Positions 10,921 to 23,610 are shown, counted from the stretch's first letter. The stretch is 64,000 nt of DNA from Labia minor (GCA_963082975.1 OY720346.1:69555267-69619266); one strand, 5' to 3'. Numbers and translations: made by a program. Notes: generated from the sequence alone by a model not told the origin.

Positions 10921-13628
10921 TAAAATACTCAAAAAAAGTATTAAATTTAAATAAAATGCCGACATAAATGGTGAAATATAACATTAAATTCACTAAATAT
11001 ACATTTTATAGAAATGTTTAAATAATATATTATAAAATTTATTGAATTTTTTGAATTGAATGACATAGTTCAAAAGTAAAACTTGATAATAAAGTATTTA
11101 TAAACATGTAAAAATGTAAAAATATATCTTAAATATAAAAGAATATGTATATATTAAATATTAAATCAAATCATTTTGTTAAAAATAAATTTATCAAATA
11201 AAAAATACACAAATTACGTATATATAGAGAAAAGATGAAAATATATTTAATAGATACTTGTCAAGAATAGGATTTAAAAATCAAAAATTGAATATACCTA
11301 TATATAATAAATATAAAATTAAATTCATTTTGTTAAAAATATTTATGTCAAAAAGATTTGCACATATTAAACACATAAAGAGAAATAATGAAAATATATT
11401 TAATCCTATAAATAGAAAATTGTAGTATTAATAAGATTATAATTGAAGTTTGAAACTGTGCTTCAATATAATTAAAAATAAAAAAAACATATAATATGTA
11501 TTCTTAAATTTTAAAAGAATAAATTGACAAAATAAGATTTTATACCTCTTAATAGATCTTAAACGGAAATAATAATTTTCAAATCTTTTAATATTATTTC
11601 ATTTTTATTTCCCCATCAATTTTTAGAGGTAAAAATTTACAAATTATAGAAATTTTTAAATTACTGTTAAATTAAGCCATCTATTGAGAAAAGACTTAAT
11701 TAATAGTTTTAAAAAAGTCCCGTGAGAGAATCAAAGCAAGACGCCTTTTTTTTAAAAAATTATATAAAATTTATATTCTATTTTAAGATAATTTATATAC
11801 CTAAATATAAATGATTATAAATCATTCTTATATCATTACAATAATTATTTGGTAAATACGTAATCATATAAACATTATTATATCCACTTTATTTTTATTA
11901 AAATCATAATTATAATTGTAAAAACCTTAAGTAATGATATTGATTATTGTTTTGTTTTCTTTGTATTATTTTATATAAATTATATGAGTATATTTAGTAA
12001 TTAAAATATTATATCATTGATATTATATTATTTCGATTAATACATTAAGAACTTAATTGAATGATGAATGAATTAAATAATGAAACATTAACTCATATAA
12101 AACAATTTAAAATTGTTAAAATTGGAGCAAAGAAATATAATTTCCTGTTTTTCTATATATATAATATATATTTTTCTAAGTTAAATTAATTATTTTTTTT
12201 ATTTTTGTTTTTTTATAAACATATATAATATTTTAGTTTCATAACTGCATGTAAGTAGACGTGATTTTCTTGGAATCAACTACTGGGCAGGCTGAATCAT
12301 CCCCTATAAAAGACTAGAGAAGACAGGAGATACTTTTTTCAAACTTGGAAATTTGCCATATCTTGATAGAAAGTTCCAAAAAGACCAATTTTAAATCACT
12401 TAATATACTTGACTATATAAATTATCAAAATCCCATAATGCATTAATAGAAAGATATCCATATTGGCTTATACTAAACGCTAGCATTCACTAGAACATTG
12501 ACAAGGTTACGCAAATGTTTACTATTTACTCAACCCAAATGTTAAATTGAAATCATCTATACTATTTTTCATATTAGAACATAGCAGGCTACCTTATAAA
12601 ATATTAGATTAATAAATTAAAAATTATGTACTTATGTATATACAATATAAATAAGTTGATGGTAAAAAATAAATATAAAATAAATAAATCTTTGCCAATA
12701 TATTCAAATGGAATTATGTTATGTAAATGTGTGCTTTTTACTTTCAGCCATTTAATCAACTATTTTAAACAATATTTTCAATTAGATATTCTCGTGCCTC
12801 CCCTCCCCTCCTCCAATATGCTCGTGCTCCTAAGGGATGAGACCGCTTAAAAATAGGCTATCTATAACTTAGAATTTAAGTGAATTCTATTTTAAAAAAA
12901 ATATTATTGTCAAAAAATTCTTCTAACAAAGTTTTTTTAAGATAGAATTAAAATAATATTATAATTTATTTATTATTATCTTATTTTTTTATATTTAAAA
13001 ATTATCATATATAGGAAATAAAAATGTCGTCTGTACCAGAGCTGTGTCAGTGTTAGTGCCAAAAATACTTCAGAGCTTCAGAATGTAGTAAATCAAAATT
13101 CGGTCACACATTCAAAACAAAATCTCAACATCGACTCATATAGATTAACTAACATTGTTGTTAATAAGACTCAGAATTCCCATCTAAATAAATTCTCTAG
13201 ATAGAAAATGGCACCGAAACGTCCAAACTCAATTTTCACAATTAAATGTGAAAATAACCCGGAAATAATTTCTTATAATAAACTTTCAAGAAAAACCTAA
13301 ACGAACTTATATATATATAATATATACTATATATGGTGATCTTATATTTTGAGGAAAATAAATAAAAAAATCAAATCAAATAAAAATTAAAAAATTCCAT
13401 ATATAACCAAGTTTGTATCACATTTAATATATTACATTTTATATGAATAGTTGCTCTCAAATTAAGGGCATTTATAACAATGAATTTGTATATTAACCAC
13501 TAGAAAATATGTAAATATTGTTCTCAAAAAGGGAAAGAAATAAAATACAAAATTCGTTAAAATTTCTTAATAAATAAAATAAAATAAAATTTTATATGAA
13601 AACAGTAAAATTTTAGTTATTACACATA
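10921..13628. other. A+T-rich DNA with short TA runs
   Basis: No gene recognised. Has a good core TATA match CTATAAAAG at 12304-12312, a C+T-rich patch at 12795-12835 and a complex patch at 13020-13240, none linked to a coding frame. Confidence 0.3.
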
Positions 13629-14067
13629 TGAGGGTGGGAGGAAAAGTTTCCGGCCTGTTCAAGAAAAACGAAGTTTTTAAATTTTTTTTTTTTTGCTTTA
13701 TTTTTCAACATTCAAGATAGCTGAGACCTGTACGATGTCAGCTGAACGTGTGCAAAATATTTTGCACAACTATTTGAATATGAAAAGCTGTGTGCAACGT
13801 GGGTACCGCGTTTGCTAATGTTAGACCAAAAACTCCTTCGAAAAACCATTTCTACCGACAATTTGGCGCAGTAGGCGTAATCCAAACGAATTTTTGCGTC
13901 GATTGTTGATGAGACTTAAATTAAATTAAATTAATTAAATTAATTAGAACACCGTTATGAGAAATGTATCAGTGTTGATGGAGATTATGTTCAAAAATAT
14001 AGCAAAAAAAAAAAATTTTAAAACATCGTTTTTCTTGGACAGGCCGGAAACTTTTCACCCGAGAAGA
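13629..14067 (+). mobile_element. Deleted mariner, subfamily with GAAAAGTTTCCGGCC ends
   Basis: Terminal repeats share AAAAGTTTCCGGCCTGT and TCAAGAAAAACGA and are inverted. Between them are fragments of mariner transposase: an N-terminal-side piece (SAERVQNILHNYLNMKSC, QRGYRV) and the end of the protein (HRYEKCISVDGDYVQKYS, about 13950-14003). Most of the gene, including all three catalytic acids, is gone. Different subfamily from the other mariners here. Confidence 0.75.
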
Positions 14068-15024
14068 ATTTCTATAAGAACGTTTTGTGCTTCAGGACCC
14101 GTTCTAGACACAAATATATATTTTTCTGAACCCATGTAAATTTTGAAATAAAAAAATAATTATAATTTATATACAATACTTATTGAATAATAAAAAAAAT
14201 TGAAATATATGAAATTTTTAATAATAGAATTATATAAAAAAATATATGGAAATAAATATTTAAAGTTCAGAAGTAAGTGACTGGGAACGAAACGAAAAAA
14301 TAAAATAAAAAAAAAAACAAAAAACAATAATTGAACAAAAAGAAGAAAAATTAAACAAAAATCCAACGATATAAACATCAAAGAAAGAGAAAAACGAGCG
14401 AAAAACGATATCAGCAAAAATCGGAAAAATAACAAGAATATTCTCCTTTCTTATTCCAAAAAATACCTAAATTCTCACCTTTATTCTCTATTAGGTGTCA
14501 GTACCTTAATAAACAATTTGGAAGCGATACATAAAATTAATCACCACAATAGACATGTTGTACAAATTTAAATAATATTAATTTTTTTAGTAACATTTTT
14601 TTTAATTAATTACTTCTAATATATACCATAGCTAAAGCATAATATTTCATATCAGTTCATGTGAAAATGAATTTGATTCGAAATTCATTTCTCCAAAATA
14701 TTATTCAATAAAAGACTTTTAATAAAAAATATTTATTTATTTATTTGTTTTATTTATTTATTATTTATAAATAAATAAAATAAATTAATTAAAAATAAAT
14801 AAATAAGGAGAAATAAATAACTATTTTCTTCGTTGCCTATATATATATATATATATATATATAAATATATATTATATGGTATGAGAAACTGGGGAGACAA
14901 GGTACCAGCCGAATTTTCTAGACTCCTCTATGCATTTTCAAGCTAAAATAATTTTGTGATACAAGTGTGCACCAAAATATTCTATCATAATTATTATGCT
15001 AAGAATTCAACATTATTATAATTC
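14068..15024. other. A+T-rich DNA with TA microsatellite
   Basis: Contains A/G-rich 14280-14430 (source of a chance 91-codon minus-strand frame), an ATTT/AAAT palindromic run at 14725-14815 and a (TA)n array at about 14839-14875. No gene. Confidence 0.4.
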
Positions 15025-15208
15025 AAATAAGTTGACCTGTGGCCAGGTCCGAACCGACCGACGGTTTGAAGTAAATTAATTTCCAGCTACAGAAACAATT
15101 TCAAATAATTTAAATGTATCTATTAATGCGATAAAAACAGATATGGATTTAATATAAATATTTTTAATTTTATTTAATATAAATATTTTTAATTTTATTA
15201 TATTTATA
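15025..15208 (+). repeat. C element, left half, interrupted by Helitron
   Basis: Starts AATAAGTTGACCTGTGG and matches 20899-21060 base for base over long runs (GTCCGAACCGAC, AATTAATTTCCAGCTACAG). The sequence continues at 17059 on the other side of the Helitron-like insert. Confidence 0.8.
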
Positions 15209-15404
15209 CTCCGCCCCCTGTACCCCCGAGTTGTACATAGTATTTGGTTGAAAGTAGTAAAAGGTTTTCATCCATTTTGTTTCAATCAATGTATAACATA
15301 AAACATTCATTTCTTATTGTGTGATTATTTAAAATATATTTTAATTTAATCAGTAAATTAATTATATATATTTTTATTGAATATGTTATAACTATCTACT
15401 CGAA

Positions 15405-16180
15405 AGTTCTTGGCAGCTACAACCACATTTCTCCAAGTGTCCTTATCCTGAACCTCTGTTCCATCTTTCTTACGTCATTCCCTGGTGTCCTCATCTTTGG
15501 CCCATAAATGCTGGGAAGAATCCTATTCTCAAATACTCTGAATCCACTCTCATCTCCTAAGATCATAGACCATGTCTCACACCCATATAATACAACAGAC
15601 AAAATAATTGTTTTATATATTTTAATTTTCATTCCCTTTTATAATAATTTTGATGAGATAAGCCTCTTTACTGCATGATAACAGGCGTTTCCCGATTGCA
15701 ACTTCGATTTAAATTCTTCTTAAATATTATTATCCTTCGTGATTACATTCAATTTTTCTACATATTCAAATTCTACATTTTGTTTGTTAATACTGCTCCT
15801 GTTTGTTTCTAAATATATTTATTTATCATTATTAATTTCAAACCTCATCTCTTTTCCTACCTCGATTAATTTTTCCTCGCTATCTGTAATTGCAATTGCC
15901 GAATCTCCTATTATATTTAAGTCGTCTGGCTAACCTAATATTTTACAATTGATTTCCACATCTTACTCTTTCTTTACTACCTTCAAGATAAATTTTAAGA
16001 TCAAAATTTGAAAAAGTTTATCCGGATCTATTGAGTCATGCGTAGGTTTTACTAAAGTCTACAAATAATTAGTGAACAGAATTATTGAATTCGCGGTTTT
16101 TTTAATATCTGTCATAATGAAAATATCTTAATTAATGTTGATCGATTTGGCATGAACCCGCAATGATATCGTCTAATATT
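15405..16180 (-). pseudogene. LINE reverse-transcriptase fragment inside Helitron copy
   Basis: Minus-strand remnant of a non-LTR retrotransposon polyprotein, downstream of the RT catalytic core. The readable frame at 15417-15632 gives KIYKTIILSVVLYGCETWSM, GDESGFRVFENRIL and IYGPK, the familiar C-terminal RT block of RTE/CFDP2-type LINEs, then RIRTLGEMW. A decayed YADD region lies near 15905-15935. Many stops and frameshifts. Clade assignment is from memory of the motif and tentative. Confidence 0.75.
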
Positions 16181-16985
16181 TCCTCCGCCTATAGTTATAA
16201 GTATTGTATATGTTATAATAGAGTATAATATTTCTTGATCATTTCATTTTGATATTTTAATTTCATTGCTTGATTTTTATTGAATATTTTTAATTATAAT
16301 AAAATTTTAGAAAATGCAAAGTTAGAGACTTGAGACAATTTATAAAAATTAACAGTATAAAAGTATTGATAAAACTAAAGATAAATTAACAATATATACA
16401 TTCATTAATAGTATTAATTTAAATTAATGGATTTATTTGATTTTTTATTATTAAGTTCATTTATTAATTTTTTTAGATCATAGTTAATTCTCTCCCTTAA
16501 AATAAAAGAAGTATTCAAATATAGAAAGAATAAATACAAAATAATTTAAGTTAAATATGATTTAAATATTTTATTATATTAATTAAAATGAGAACTTTTA
16601 GAATAAATTATTTAATTGAAATGATATTTGAATATTAGAATTTAAAATAAAAAGTTAAAATTTATAATAATTCTTTGATTGCTAGTTATATACATTGTGT
16701 AAAATGAGTCCGCCAGTCAGTGGGCCACGCCTGGCTCTTGAATGAACAACACGGAGAACTATATAAACTTTAAAAAATTAAATTCTGCGGTTATTGATTA
16801 GAATTAGATATTAATAAAATCTATAGCCTATGTTACCATAGAGATATATAAGAATATTGTGATGTAATTTCATAGAAATCGTTTCTTATTTTTTGATGTT
16901 CATAATTCTAAATTACCGGTAAAGTGTCGGTTAAGTAGGAAATTTATTTTTTGTTTGTTTCTATGACAGCAAAAAAGTAAACAAA

Positions 16986-17016
<31 letters not shown>

Positions 17017-17036
17017 CATACATACATACATACAAA
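16986..17036 (+). repeat. (CATA)n microsatellite near the Helitron 5' end
   Basis: About a dozen TACA/CATA units. It occupies the place held by (GTCT)n in the sister copy. Confidence 0.95.
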
Positions 17037-17058
17037 CACTCTCCTTTATATATATAGA

Positions 17059-17257
17059 TAAGTAGTAGCTGGCTGTGACGTCATGAAGGGCTGGGTGACG
17101 TCATATAATTTAAAATTAAGAAAAAACTAATGAAGATGATTTTTCCCGAGGATAAAACCAATTCAAAATGCATGATTCGTGGAGATATGTAAAAATCTCC
17201 ACATGTGAAATTTGGTGTGAAAACAATACATCCCTTACTATCGTCGGTCGGTAAAAA
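17059..17257 (+). repeat. C element, right half
   Basis: Holds two TGACGTCA palindromes (17076-17083, 17096-17103), the AATTAAGAAAAAACTAAT and GATGATTTTTCCCGAGGATA blocks, and ends CCTTACTATCGTCGGTCGG followed by TAAAA. Continues the sequence broken at 15208. Confidence 0.8.
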
Positions 17258-20040
17258 ATGAATCATATTGGGTTATTCACGGATGATATTATTATTTATG
17301 TAAACCTAGACATTTTTATCTCCCGGAGAATTTTTGCGGGGACAGTGGGACACAGAATACACATAAGAATAAGCAAAATGATCGTATGGGATTTGTAAGT
17401 CAGCTAAAAAATAAGAATATTTGATCTATCAAAATTAAAAAAAATTTTAGGAGATCTAATTTTATTTATTTATTTAAAATAAGTTGTACCACATGTTTAT
17501 AATTAACAAAAATTATACATTAAGTTAATTTTTTAAATAAGCTTAACTATATATATTTTATTTCATTCCAAATATGATTTATCAGTACAATGATAAGAAA
17601 AAAATTTGATAATTTATTAATATTAAATTATTATTGAGTATAGATATATTCGATTACAATATATTTATATTCATATGAAATAATTTCCATAATAAAAAAA
17701 AAAAATATTTTTATATGTGGTAAGTTAAAAAGAAATAATAATGAAAAAGAGTTATATTTTTACAATATATATGATTTTTTTTTTGTGATGTTTGCATTTT
17801 AATTTTAAATTGAGAAATTATAATAATAATTAATTCTACCTATATAGTAAAATATTTAAAATATATCAAAATTTAAATTATGAAATGAATATTTCAAAAT
17901 GAAAATAAAAAGTTAAAGAAAATAATCCCGATATTCAATTATTTTTTTATTATTAATTAAATTAAAAAAAACAATCGAATATTTAATAGGGGGCCTCCTC
18001 CTTTCCCCATAAATTAGCCCTTCCAAGCCTCGCCTTCCGAAATTTAGAAAAAGTAATAATAAAGAAAGTTTGCCTTAAAAAAAAAGATTAAAAAAAAATA
18101 AGGCGTTTGGTCTGTAGCCTCTTTGAATCAGCTGATTTTTTGTATTTCGAATTGAAATCGCGACATTCGGGCAACCTGAAATAAAACCTACCTAGTAAGG
18201 GAGTGCAAGCCTCCATCAATAGGCATGGAAGGCCCATGCTAATCGAAAAAGCCATGCGCTCAAAAGGTAACCAAAAATTTGTTCCTGATCAGGCTAATCC
18301 CATTGCGGAAGTTTGCTGAATTACCTTCCCGAATTCCCGTTCATCCAATCCACCTCAAATACACTCTCAGTAATACAAAATGGCACAATTCAGACCTGAC
18401 ATGCAACTCATGCAATACCATCCCTTAAATAATATCATGGCATTTATTTTATCCACCCACATTTTATTTATTTATTAATTCTAATCTAATCTATTAATTA
18501 GTAGGATGAGAACATGCATGGATGTAGGAGGCAACCACCTGAAAATTCCTAACAACTATATATATATATATATATCAAAAAATAGCCAGCCTCCCAGTAT
18601 AACGCATCGAAACCTACTAATTCTAAAAATACCTTTGTCTCTTCTGCCTCCTTTATCAATGCTTCTTCTTGAAAGATGTATTCTGAAATTCCCTAATCTC
18701 ACTAAATTCTGTCATATAATTTAATATATTTCTCTATGAATATTATCAAAAGAAAAAAATCATTGTAATTTAATTCTACTTTCTATATTATATTAAACTT
18801 TACTTTAAATATTATATTTACATTTTCTATTTTAAAGTGCGCCATGCTAAATAAATAACGATTATTACTTACATTTGGAGAGCTGTATTTCAATCATTTC
18901 ATCGTCATGAAGGATGGAGAAGATAATCAAGAATTCAAATCAACATTCAGTAGCAGGAACGAAGATGGAAACATGAAATATAGAAGAAGAAAAATAACTT
19001 ATTAGTTTATAATCCATAAATTTAAATTGAATTAAAAATAAAATTAATAATAAATACTGACCTCGGAGTTAATAAAGGGTTGATATTTCTCGAAGATTAA
19101 ACTCGAAGAACAGCTCGTAGACTTGAATGGATGTCCATCACTCTCGCCTCGATAAAGAAAAAAATAATTAAGATTAGATATTTATATTATATACAGGAAA
19201 TAAAAAAATAAGATATAAATAAATAAATAAATAATATTAATAGGATTAAAAAAGTGTATCGATTTTTAAAAATATTATCTTATTTCTGTAATTTTAAAAT
19301 ACTAAAATTATTTTATATCCTATATAGAACCATGATTATAATAAGTTATAATACGCATTTAATAGACATTTAATAAAAATATCTTAGAAAACATCAGAAA
19401 ACTAATTATGATTATATTATTAATTTCACCAAGATTTTATTCTGTTTAATTGATATATAGGCAATAGAAATATTATTCATTTTTCAAAAGTGTTATAATA
19501 ATATGAAATTGACAAACCAATATTCATATGAGATTTGAAAGGAACGGTGTGAGCGGTAATGAGATTAGAAAGAATATATAGAATATTTAAAATTATATAT
19601 TCCTATATGAATATAAGAAATTTATATTTTTTTGATTTATAATTATATTATATGAATTTTGAAAATAATCAGCACATCTTCCTATTTTTTAAATAAATAA
19701 GTTTTAATAGGATTAATATAAATATATATTGAAATTTAAAAAATATTTCAATAAATATATTTAAAGAAAAATAAAATTTTGTATATGATTTTTTATTTTT
19801 TAATAATTTTAATTTAACTTTCAATAAAATTTAATTAATGAGATCTGATAGAATATTTAAGATTAATTCTTTTCAAAGATTTGAATGATAAATTTATAAA
19901 TTTATTTGGGTATATGAATAAAAAATTATAAAAATGCACTTTATAAAATTTAATTTTTATTGAAATATTATTTTTTTAAAGTTCACTAATCTTCCTTTTA
20001 ATTAATAAAAATAAATAATAAAATTATAATTAATTCTTGA
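17258..20040. other. Mostly A+T-rich DNA with two complex patches
   Basis: Patch 18090-18460 is moderately G+C-rich (about TCAATAGGCATGGAAGG near 18218) and unique within the window. Patch 18880-19160 includes GGATGTCCATCACTCTCGCC. Neither has a recognisable coding frame or repeat end; either could be regulatory DNA or an eroded exon. Confidence 0.3.
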
Positions 20041-20225
20041 TTAGCGACTGATTAAGGGATGATTTCAGTGGAGAGGCCGCCAAGGGTCTTACACTAACCA
20101 TGGAAGGGGAACTGAGGGGAACTGAATCGTTCAGTCGGCCGGTCGGCATGAGGAGGTCAGTTCAGGCTGCGGAGAGGCATGGAGAGGGGCGAGCGGGGAG
20201 TGCAGAGGTGAGCGCTCTACTGCAA
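20041..20225. other. G+C-rich island of unknown role
   Basis: Abrupt rise in G+C (GGAGAGGCCGCCAAGG, CGGCCGGTCGGC, GAGGGGCGAGCGGGGAGTG). GTTCAGTCGGCC and GGTCAGTTCAGG form loose repeats. No coding frame on either strand spans it. Candidate promoter or enhancer, or a transposon scrap. Confidence 0.3.
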
Positions 20226-20897
20226 ATTTTTTCAAATAAAATACATATTAAAATAAAATAAAATAAACAAATATTAATTTTTAAAATTAGTGGTGTTTTA
20301 GAATACATCTTAAATCGAATCATTAAGTTTAATTCTATTAAATCAATAAGCTTAATTTTATTCAAAGATCTTAATGAAAATTTAAAAAAAAAATTATAAA
20401 TATATCAGTAAGAAGTTCATTAATGAAATTATCATATTTTGAAAAAAAAACAAGGATGTGGCGTATTAATGTAAATGGTTCAATTTAAATTTAAAATTGT
20501 TTACCGAATGTGATATAATTTTAATTTAATGTAAATATATTTCATAAAAAAGAGGGTAAATGGTAAGAATTGTTCTTATCTTGGTTGGGATACGGTTTAG
20601 TAAGTCTACATGTCATTTCGAAGATATCGATGTGTTATGCTTTTCTTTGCTGTGTTCTTAGCAAATTACGTTAAACAATTATTTTCAAGTATGAATTTCT
20701 ATTTTAATTCTAAAAAAAATTTAGTAAGTAATACATTAGTTACATATCCAATTAACATTTTATATATCTCAACCTTCTTTGGTTCCAGTATATTTTTCAG
20801 ATGGAGGAACTATTTCCAAAATAATTTTTTATATATGCAAATTAATTCATAAATCTAGTCCAGTTTTTTTCTAAATTTTTTCAATTTGATTCTTAAA

Positions 20898-21257
20898 AAA
20901 ATAAGTTGACCTGTGGTCAGGTCCGAACCGACGATGAAGTAAATTAATTTCCAGCTACAGAAACAACTTCAAATAATTTTAATATATCTATAAATATAAT
21001 AAAATCAGATATAAATATAGTATAAAATAAATATTTTAAATTTTATTTTATTTATAATATATAAGAGCTGGTTGTGACGTCATGAATGGCTGGATGACGT
21101 CATATAATTTTAAATTAAGAAAAAACTAATAAAGATGATTTTTCTCGAGAATAAAACCTCCACAAAGTGCATGATTCGTGGTGATATGTAAAAAATCTCT
21201 TCATGTGAAATTTGGTGTGAAAACAATACATCCCTTACTATCGTCAGTCGGTAAAAA
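20898..21257 (+). repeat. C element, uninterrupted copy
   Basis: Runs from AAGTTGACCTGTGGTCAGG to CTATCGTCAGTCGGTAAAAA. Contains TGACGTCA at 21075-21082 and 21095-21102. It is the empty-site version of the copy split at 15208/17059. No ORF; termini not defined by target duplications. Confidence 0.8.
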
Positions 21258-21765
21258 TTGGGATGGTAATTTATTTGAGGATTATTGTAATATTTTGTAG
21301 ATAAAATTTCACTTCGATTTATCTACATTCAATGAAATTTTATTCATAGAAATTTTATAATAAATAAGTCAATTTATAATAACAATGATTCTTACACATA
21401 TTGAATATAATTTGTTCATTTATAAGAATTTTTCAATTTAAAAGATAAAGGAAATTGGCCTTGGAAATATGTATTCAAGAAATTTACTATCAAAATATGA
21501 TATTCAATGACTAGTGAAGATAAATTTTCATTTTGATTGGAATTTTCATTTATTTAGAGTTCAAATTGATCGAAATAACTAGATATCTGGAAAAAATATT
21601 TTATTATTTTTTTGCATGATTTGTAATTATATAAACATCTATCTCTCCCCCCTCCTCCGCCGAATTTATTTGTCTTTTCGAGAAATATTTTATCTAATTC
21701 TTATACTCAAAGTATATTATTTATCAAATAATTTAATTCAAAAATATATATAATAAATCCTGTTA

Positions 21766-22432
21766 TACGAGGTCTGTTCAAAGAAAAGGTGATTTTGAAT
21801 TTTCACAGGCTGTGTACATTCGATTATCGAATTTGTTTTTGTTTGTCATGTTGGTACACATATGTTTCTCATATGTTGACATTATCAACCATTTTGGATT
21901 AGTAGTTTGTTTTTGAAAACTGAAAAAGTTAACAACGTTTTATGTGTTTTGATTTTGTACTAAAAAAAGGAATACTACAAGTTATGCAACGTTTGCATGA
22001 AACAATACGGGTCAAACAATTGGAATTTTGGGAAAACAAATCATGGATTTTGCATCACGATAATTCACCAGCTTACACATCATTGCTTGTTCGTGATTTT
22101 TTGGCCAAAAACAACACCGTAATCATGCCTCAATCACCGTATTTACCAGATTTGGCTCCATATGACTATTTCTTATTCCCAAAACTGAAGAGAGCAATGA
22201 AAGGAAAGCGTTTTGCCACAATTGATGAGATAAAGTCGGATTCGGAACGAGCTGATGGCCATACCGAAAAGCGCATTTCAGAAGTGCTTCGACGATTGGA
22301 AGAAGCGCTGGCATAAGTGCATTCTTTCTGAACTACATTATACTTTGAATGGAATAAAATGGATATTGATGAATAAATAAATCCTTTCCGAAATAATTAA
22401 AAGTTCACCTTTCCTTTTGAACAAAATATATA
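21766..22432 (+). mobile_element. Mariner deletion derivative, copy 1
   Basis: Inverted ends ACGAGGTCTGTTCAAAG and, reversed, TTGTTCAAAAGGAAAGGTGA. Total ~0.67 kb against ~1.3 kb for an intact mariner. The 5' UTR jumps straight into the late transposase at a junction marked AAAAAAAGGAATACTACAA that recurs in the copies at 47.0 and 61.8 kb. Confidence 0.88.
21957..22400 (+). pseudogene. Mariner transposase, C-terminal half, frameshifted
   Basis: Reads KKGILQVMQRLHETIRVKQ, then WILHHDNSPAYTSLLVRDFL (second catalytic Asp in HDN) and PYLPDLAPYDYFLFPK (third Asp in YDY), 34 residues apart as in mariner DD34D. The frame slips after DEIKSDSE, where an Asn-Glu-Leu-type helix is expected, and the rest (GHTEKRISEVLRRLEEALA) is out of frame. 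The N-terminal helix-turn-helix and the first catalytic Asp are deleted. Cannot make active transposase. Confidence 0.88.
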
Positions 22433-22442
22433 AAATTTTCAA

Positions 22443-22590
22443 TTTTTACTTTCCCGTATACTTCGTATAAGGGAAGTATTGGAATCGTCAAAAATTTCGA
22501 CTTCGAGATTTCGATAGATCTTGACGTTTTAGACCTCCCTGAGTCGGAAAATACCATTTTTCGAATTATGTCTGTGTGTGTGTATGTATG

Positions 22591-22621
<31 letters not shown>

Positions 22622-22912
22622 GCAAATTTACTCAAAAACTAATCAAGCTAGGACTTCGAAATTTGGTACACCGATATTATTCACAGTTTGTAGATTTCTA
22701 TCAAAATTTCGTCAAAATCGGTTAACCGGAAGTGGTACTTTACCTACACTGGTTGCGTTTACCTTTCAAGTAAAGTACCAGTTTGCTTCGAGATATTTGC
22801 TTCATATTTTGTATATAGATTTAAAAATATAAAAAAAATTGAGATACCAAATTTCATCATGATCTGACTACCGGAAGTGACATTTTACCTATAAAAGTAG
22901 CGTTTCTTTTCT
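22443..22912 (+). repeat. B-related repeat starting with a TTTCCC...GGGAAGT hairpin
   Basis: Begins ACTTTCCCGTATACTTCG and folds on GTATAAGGGAAGT. It then follows the B layout block for block: GTATTGGAATCGTC, TTTCGACTTCGAGATTTCGA, ATGTCTGTGTGTG plus (GTAT)n at about 22577-22620, ACTCAAAAACTAATCAAGCT, AATTTGGTACA, TTCTATCAA, and CCGGAAGTGGTACTTTACC. Sequence identity to B is partial but the order is the same over about 250 bp. Confidence 0.7.
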
Positions 22913-23350
22913 ACCGACCGACGATAGTAAGGGAGGTATTGTTTTCACACCAAATTTCACCTATGGATATTTTTAGGTACATATCTCCACGAATCATGCA
23001 TTTTTTTAACAGAAAAAAGTATTTTTAGCATGATGTCTGTCCGTCAGTCCGTATATGTGTACAGCCTGAACGGCTCAACGGATTTTGATGAAATTTGATA
23101 TATTTACTTAATACATCAGTAGGATGAATTGTTCAACTTTTGGTGCAAATCCGGAAACCGGAAGTGCTAGTATTGCCGATCGGAGAGAGGAAGTGAAGGG
23201 TTATTTTCATATCAAATTTCACGTGAGGACATATCTCCACGTGTTATGCACTTTGTATTGGTTTTATCCTCGAGAAAAATCATCTTCATTAGTTTTTTCT
23301 TAATTTAAAATTATATGACGTCACCCAGCACTTCATGACGTCACAGCCAG
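22913..23350 (-). repeat. C element, reverse copy with an extra internal segment
   Basis: Starts TCTACCGACCGACGATAG and ends TGACGTCA...TGACGTCACAGCC (TGACGTCA at 23316-23323 and 23336-23343). Between is an inserted block (about 23020-23200: TCCGTCAGTCCGTATATGTG, ACGGCTCAACGGATTTTGAT, CCGGAAACCGGAAGTG) that also occurs at 43.3-43.5 kb. Confidence 0.72.
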
Positions 23351-23408
23351 CCCTTATATATTATAAATAAAATAAAATTAAAAATATTTATATTATATCC
23401 ATATCTGT

Positions 23409-23610
23409 TTTTTACCACGTTTTTCTTAGCTTGCTTTCTTGTTTATCTGTTCGCGTCAAATCTTGCAATCGAAATTTCGACCACTTCCAGTCATCCAATC
23501 GCTCTGAAACTTTTCAGAGTTATGTATTCTGGATGACAATACAATAAAATAACACATTCGTAGCTTGCAAGTGTTTAATTAGAGCATAATTAATGAATAT
23601 TTGTATTTTG
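23409..23610 (+). repeat. G repeat, copy 1
   Basis: TTTTTACCACGTTTTTCTTAGC...GAAATTTCGACCACTTCCAG...TTTAATTAGAGCATAATTAA. Almost identical to 25352-25570; abuts the C element. Confidence 0.78.

Larger units (their letters stand above)
15209..17058 (-). mobile_element. Helitron-like element, 3'-truncated copy
   Basis: Reverse-oriented relative of 33487-36390. The 5' end (at 17058) reads A|TCTATATATATAAAGG. Shared landmarks in order: microsatellite, the ACCGATTTCTTTGAAAT-like block, CACGGAGAATTATATAAAC-like block, RT fragment, and the CTCGGGGGTACAGGGGGCGG tail, which stops at 15209 without the final hairpin and CTAG. About 1 kb shorter than its sister because of internal deletions. Confidence 0.78.

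Noticed and set aside
12304-12312. TATA box CTATAAAAG as a gene promoter
   Set aside because: No coding frame or other promoter motif follows; such matches are expected in A+T-rich DNA.
14160-14435. 91-codon Phe/Leu-rich frame as a membrane protein
   Set aside because: Arises from an A-rich low-complexity strand (poly-Phe/Leu/Ser translation), not a plausible gene.
22578-22832. MCMYVCMYVCMYVC-type open frame
   Set aside because: Translation of a (GTAT)n microsatellite within a repeat.
23336-23352. TCACAGCCAGC matches the 5' end of the insect miR-2 family
   Set aside because: It lies at the end of a C repeat (also at 17.07 and 21.07 kb in other forms) and has no precursor hairpin; the next bases do not match miR-2.
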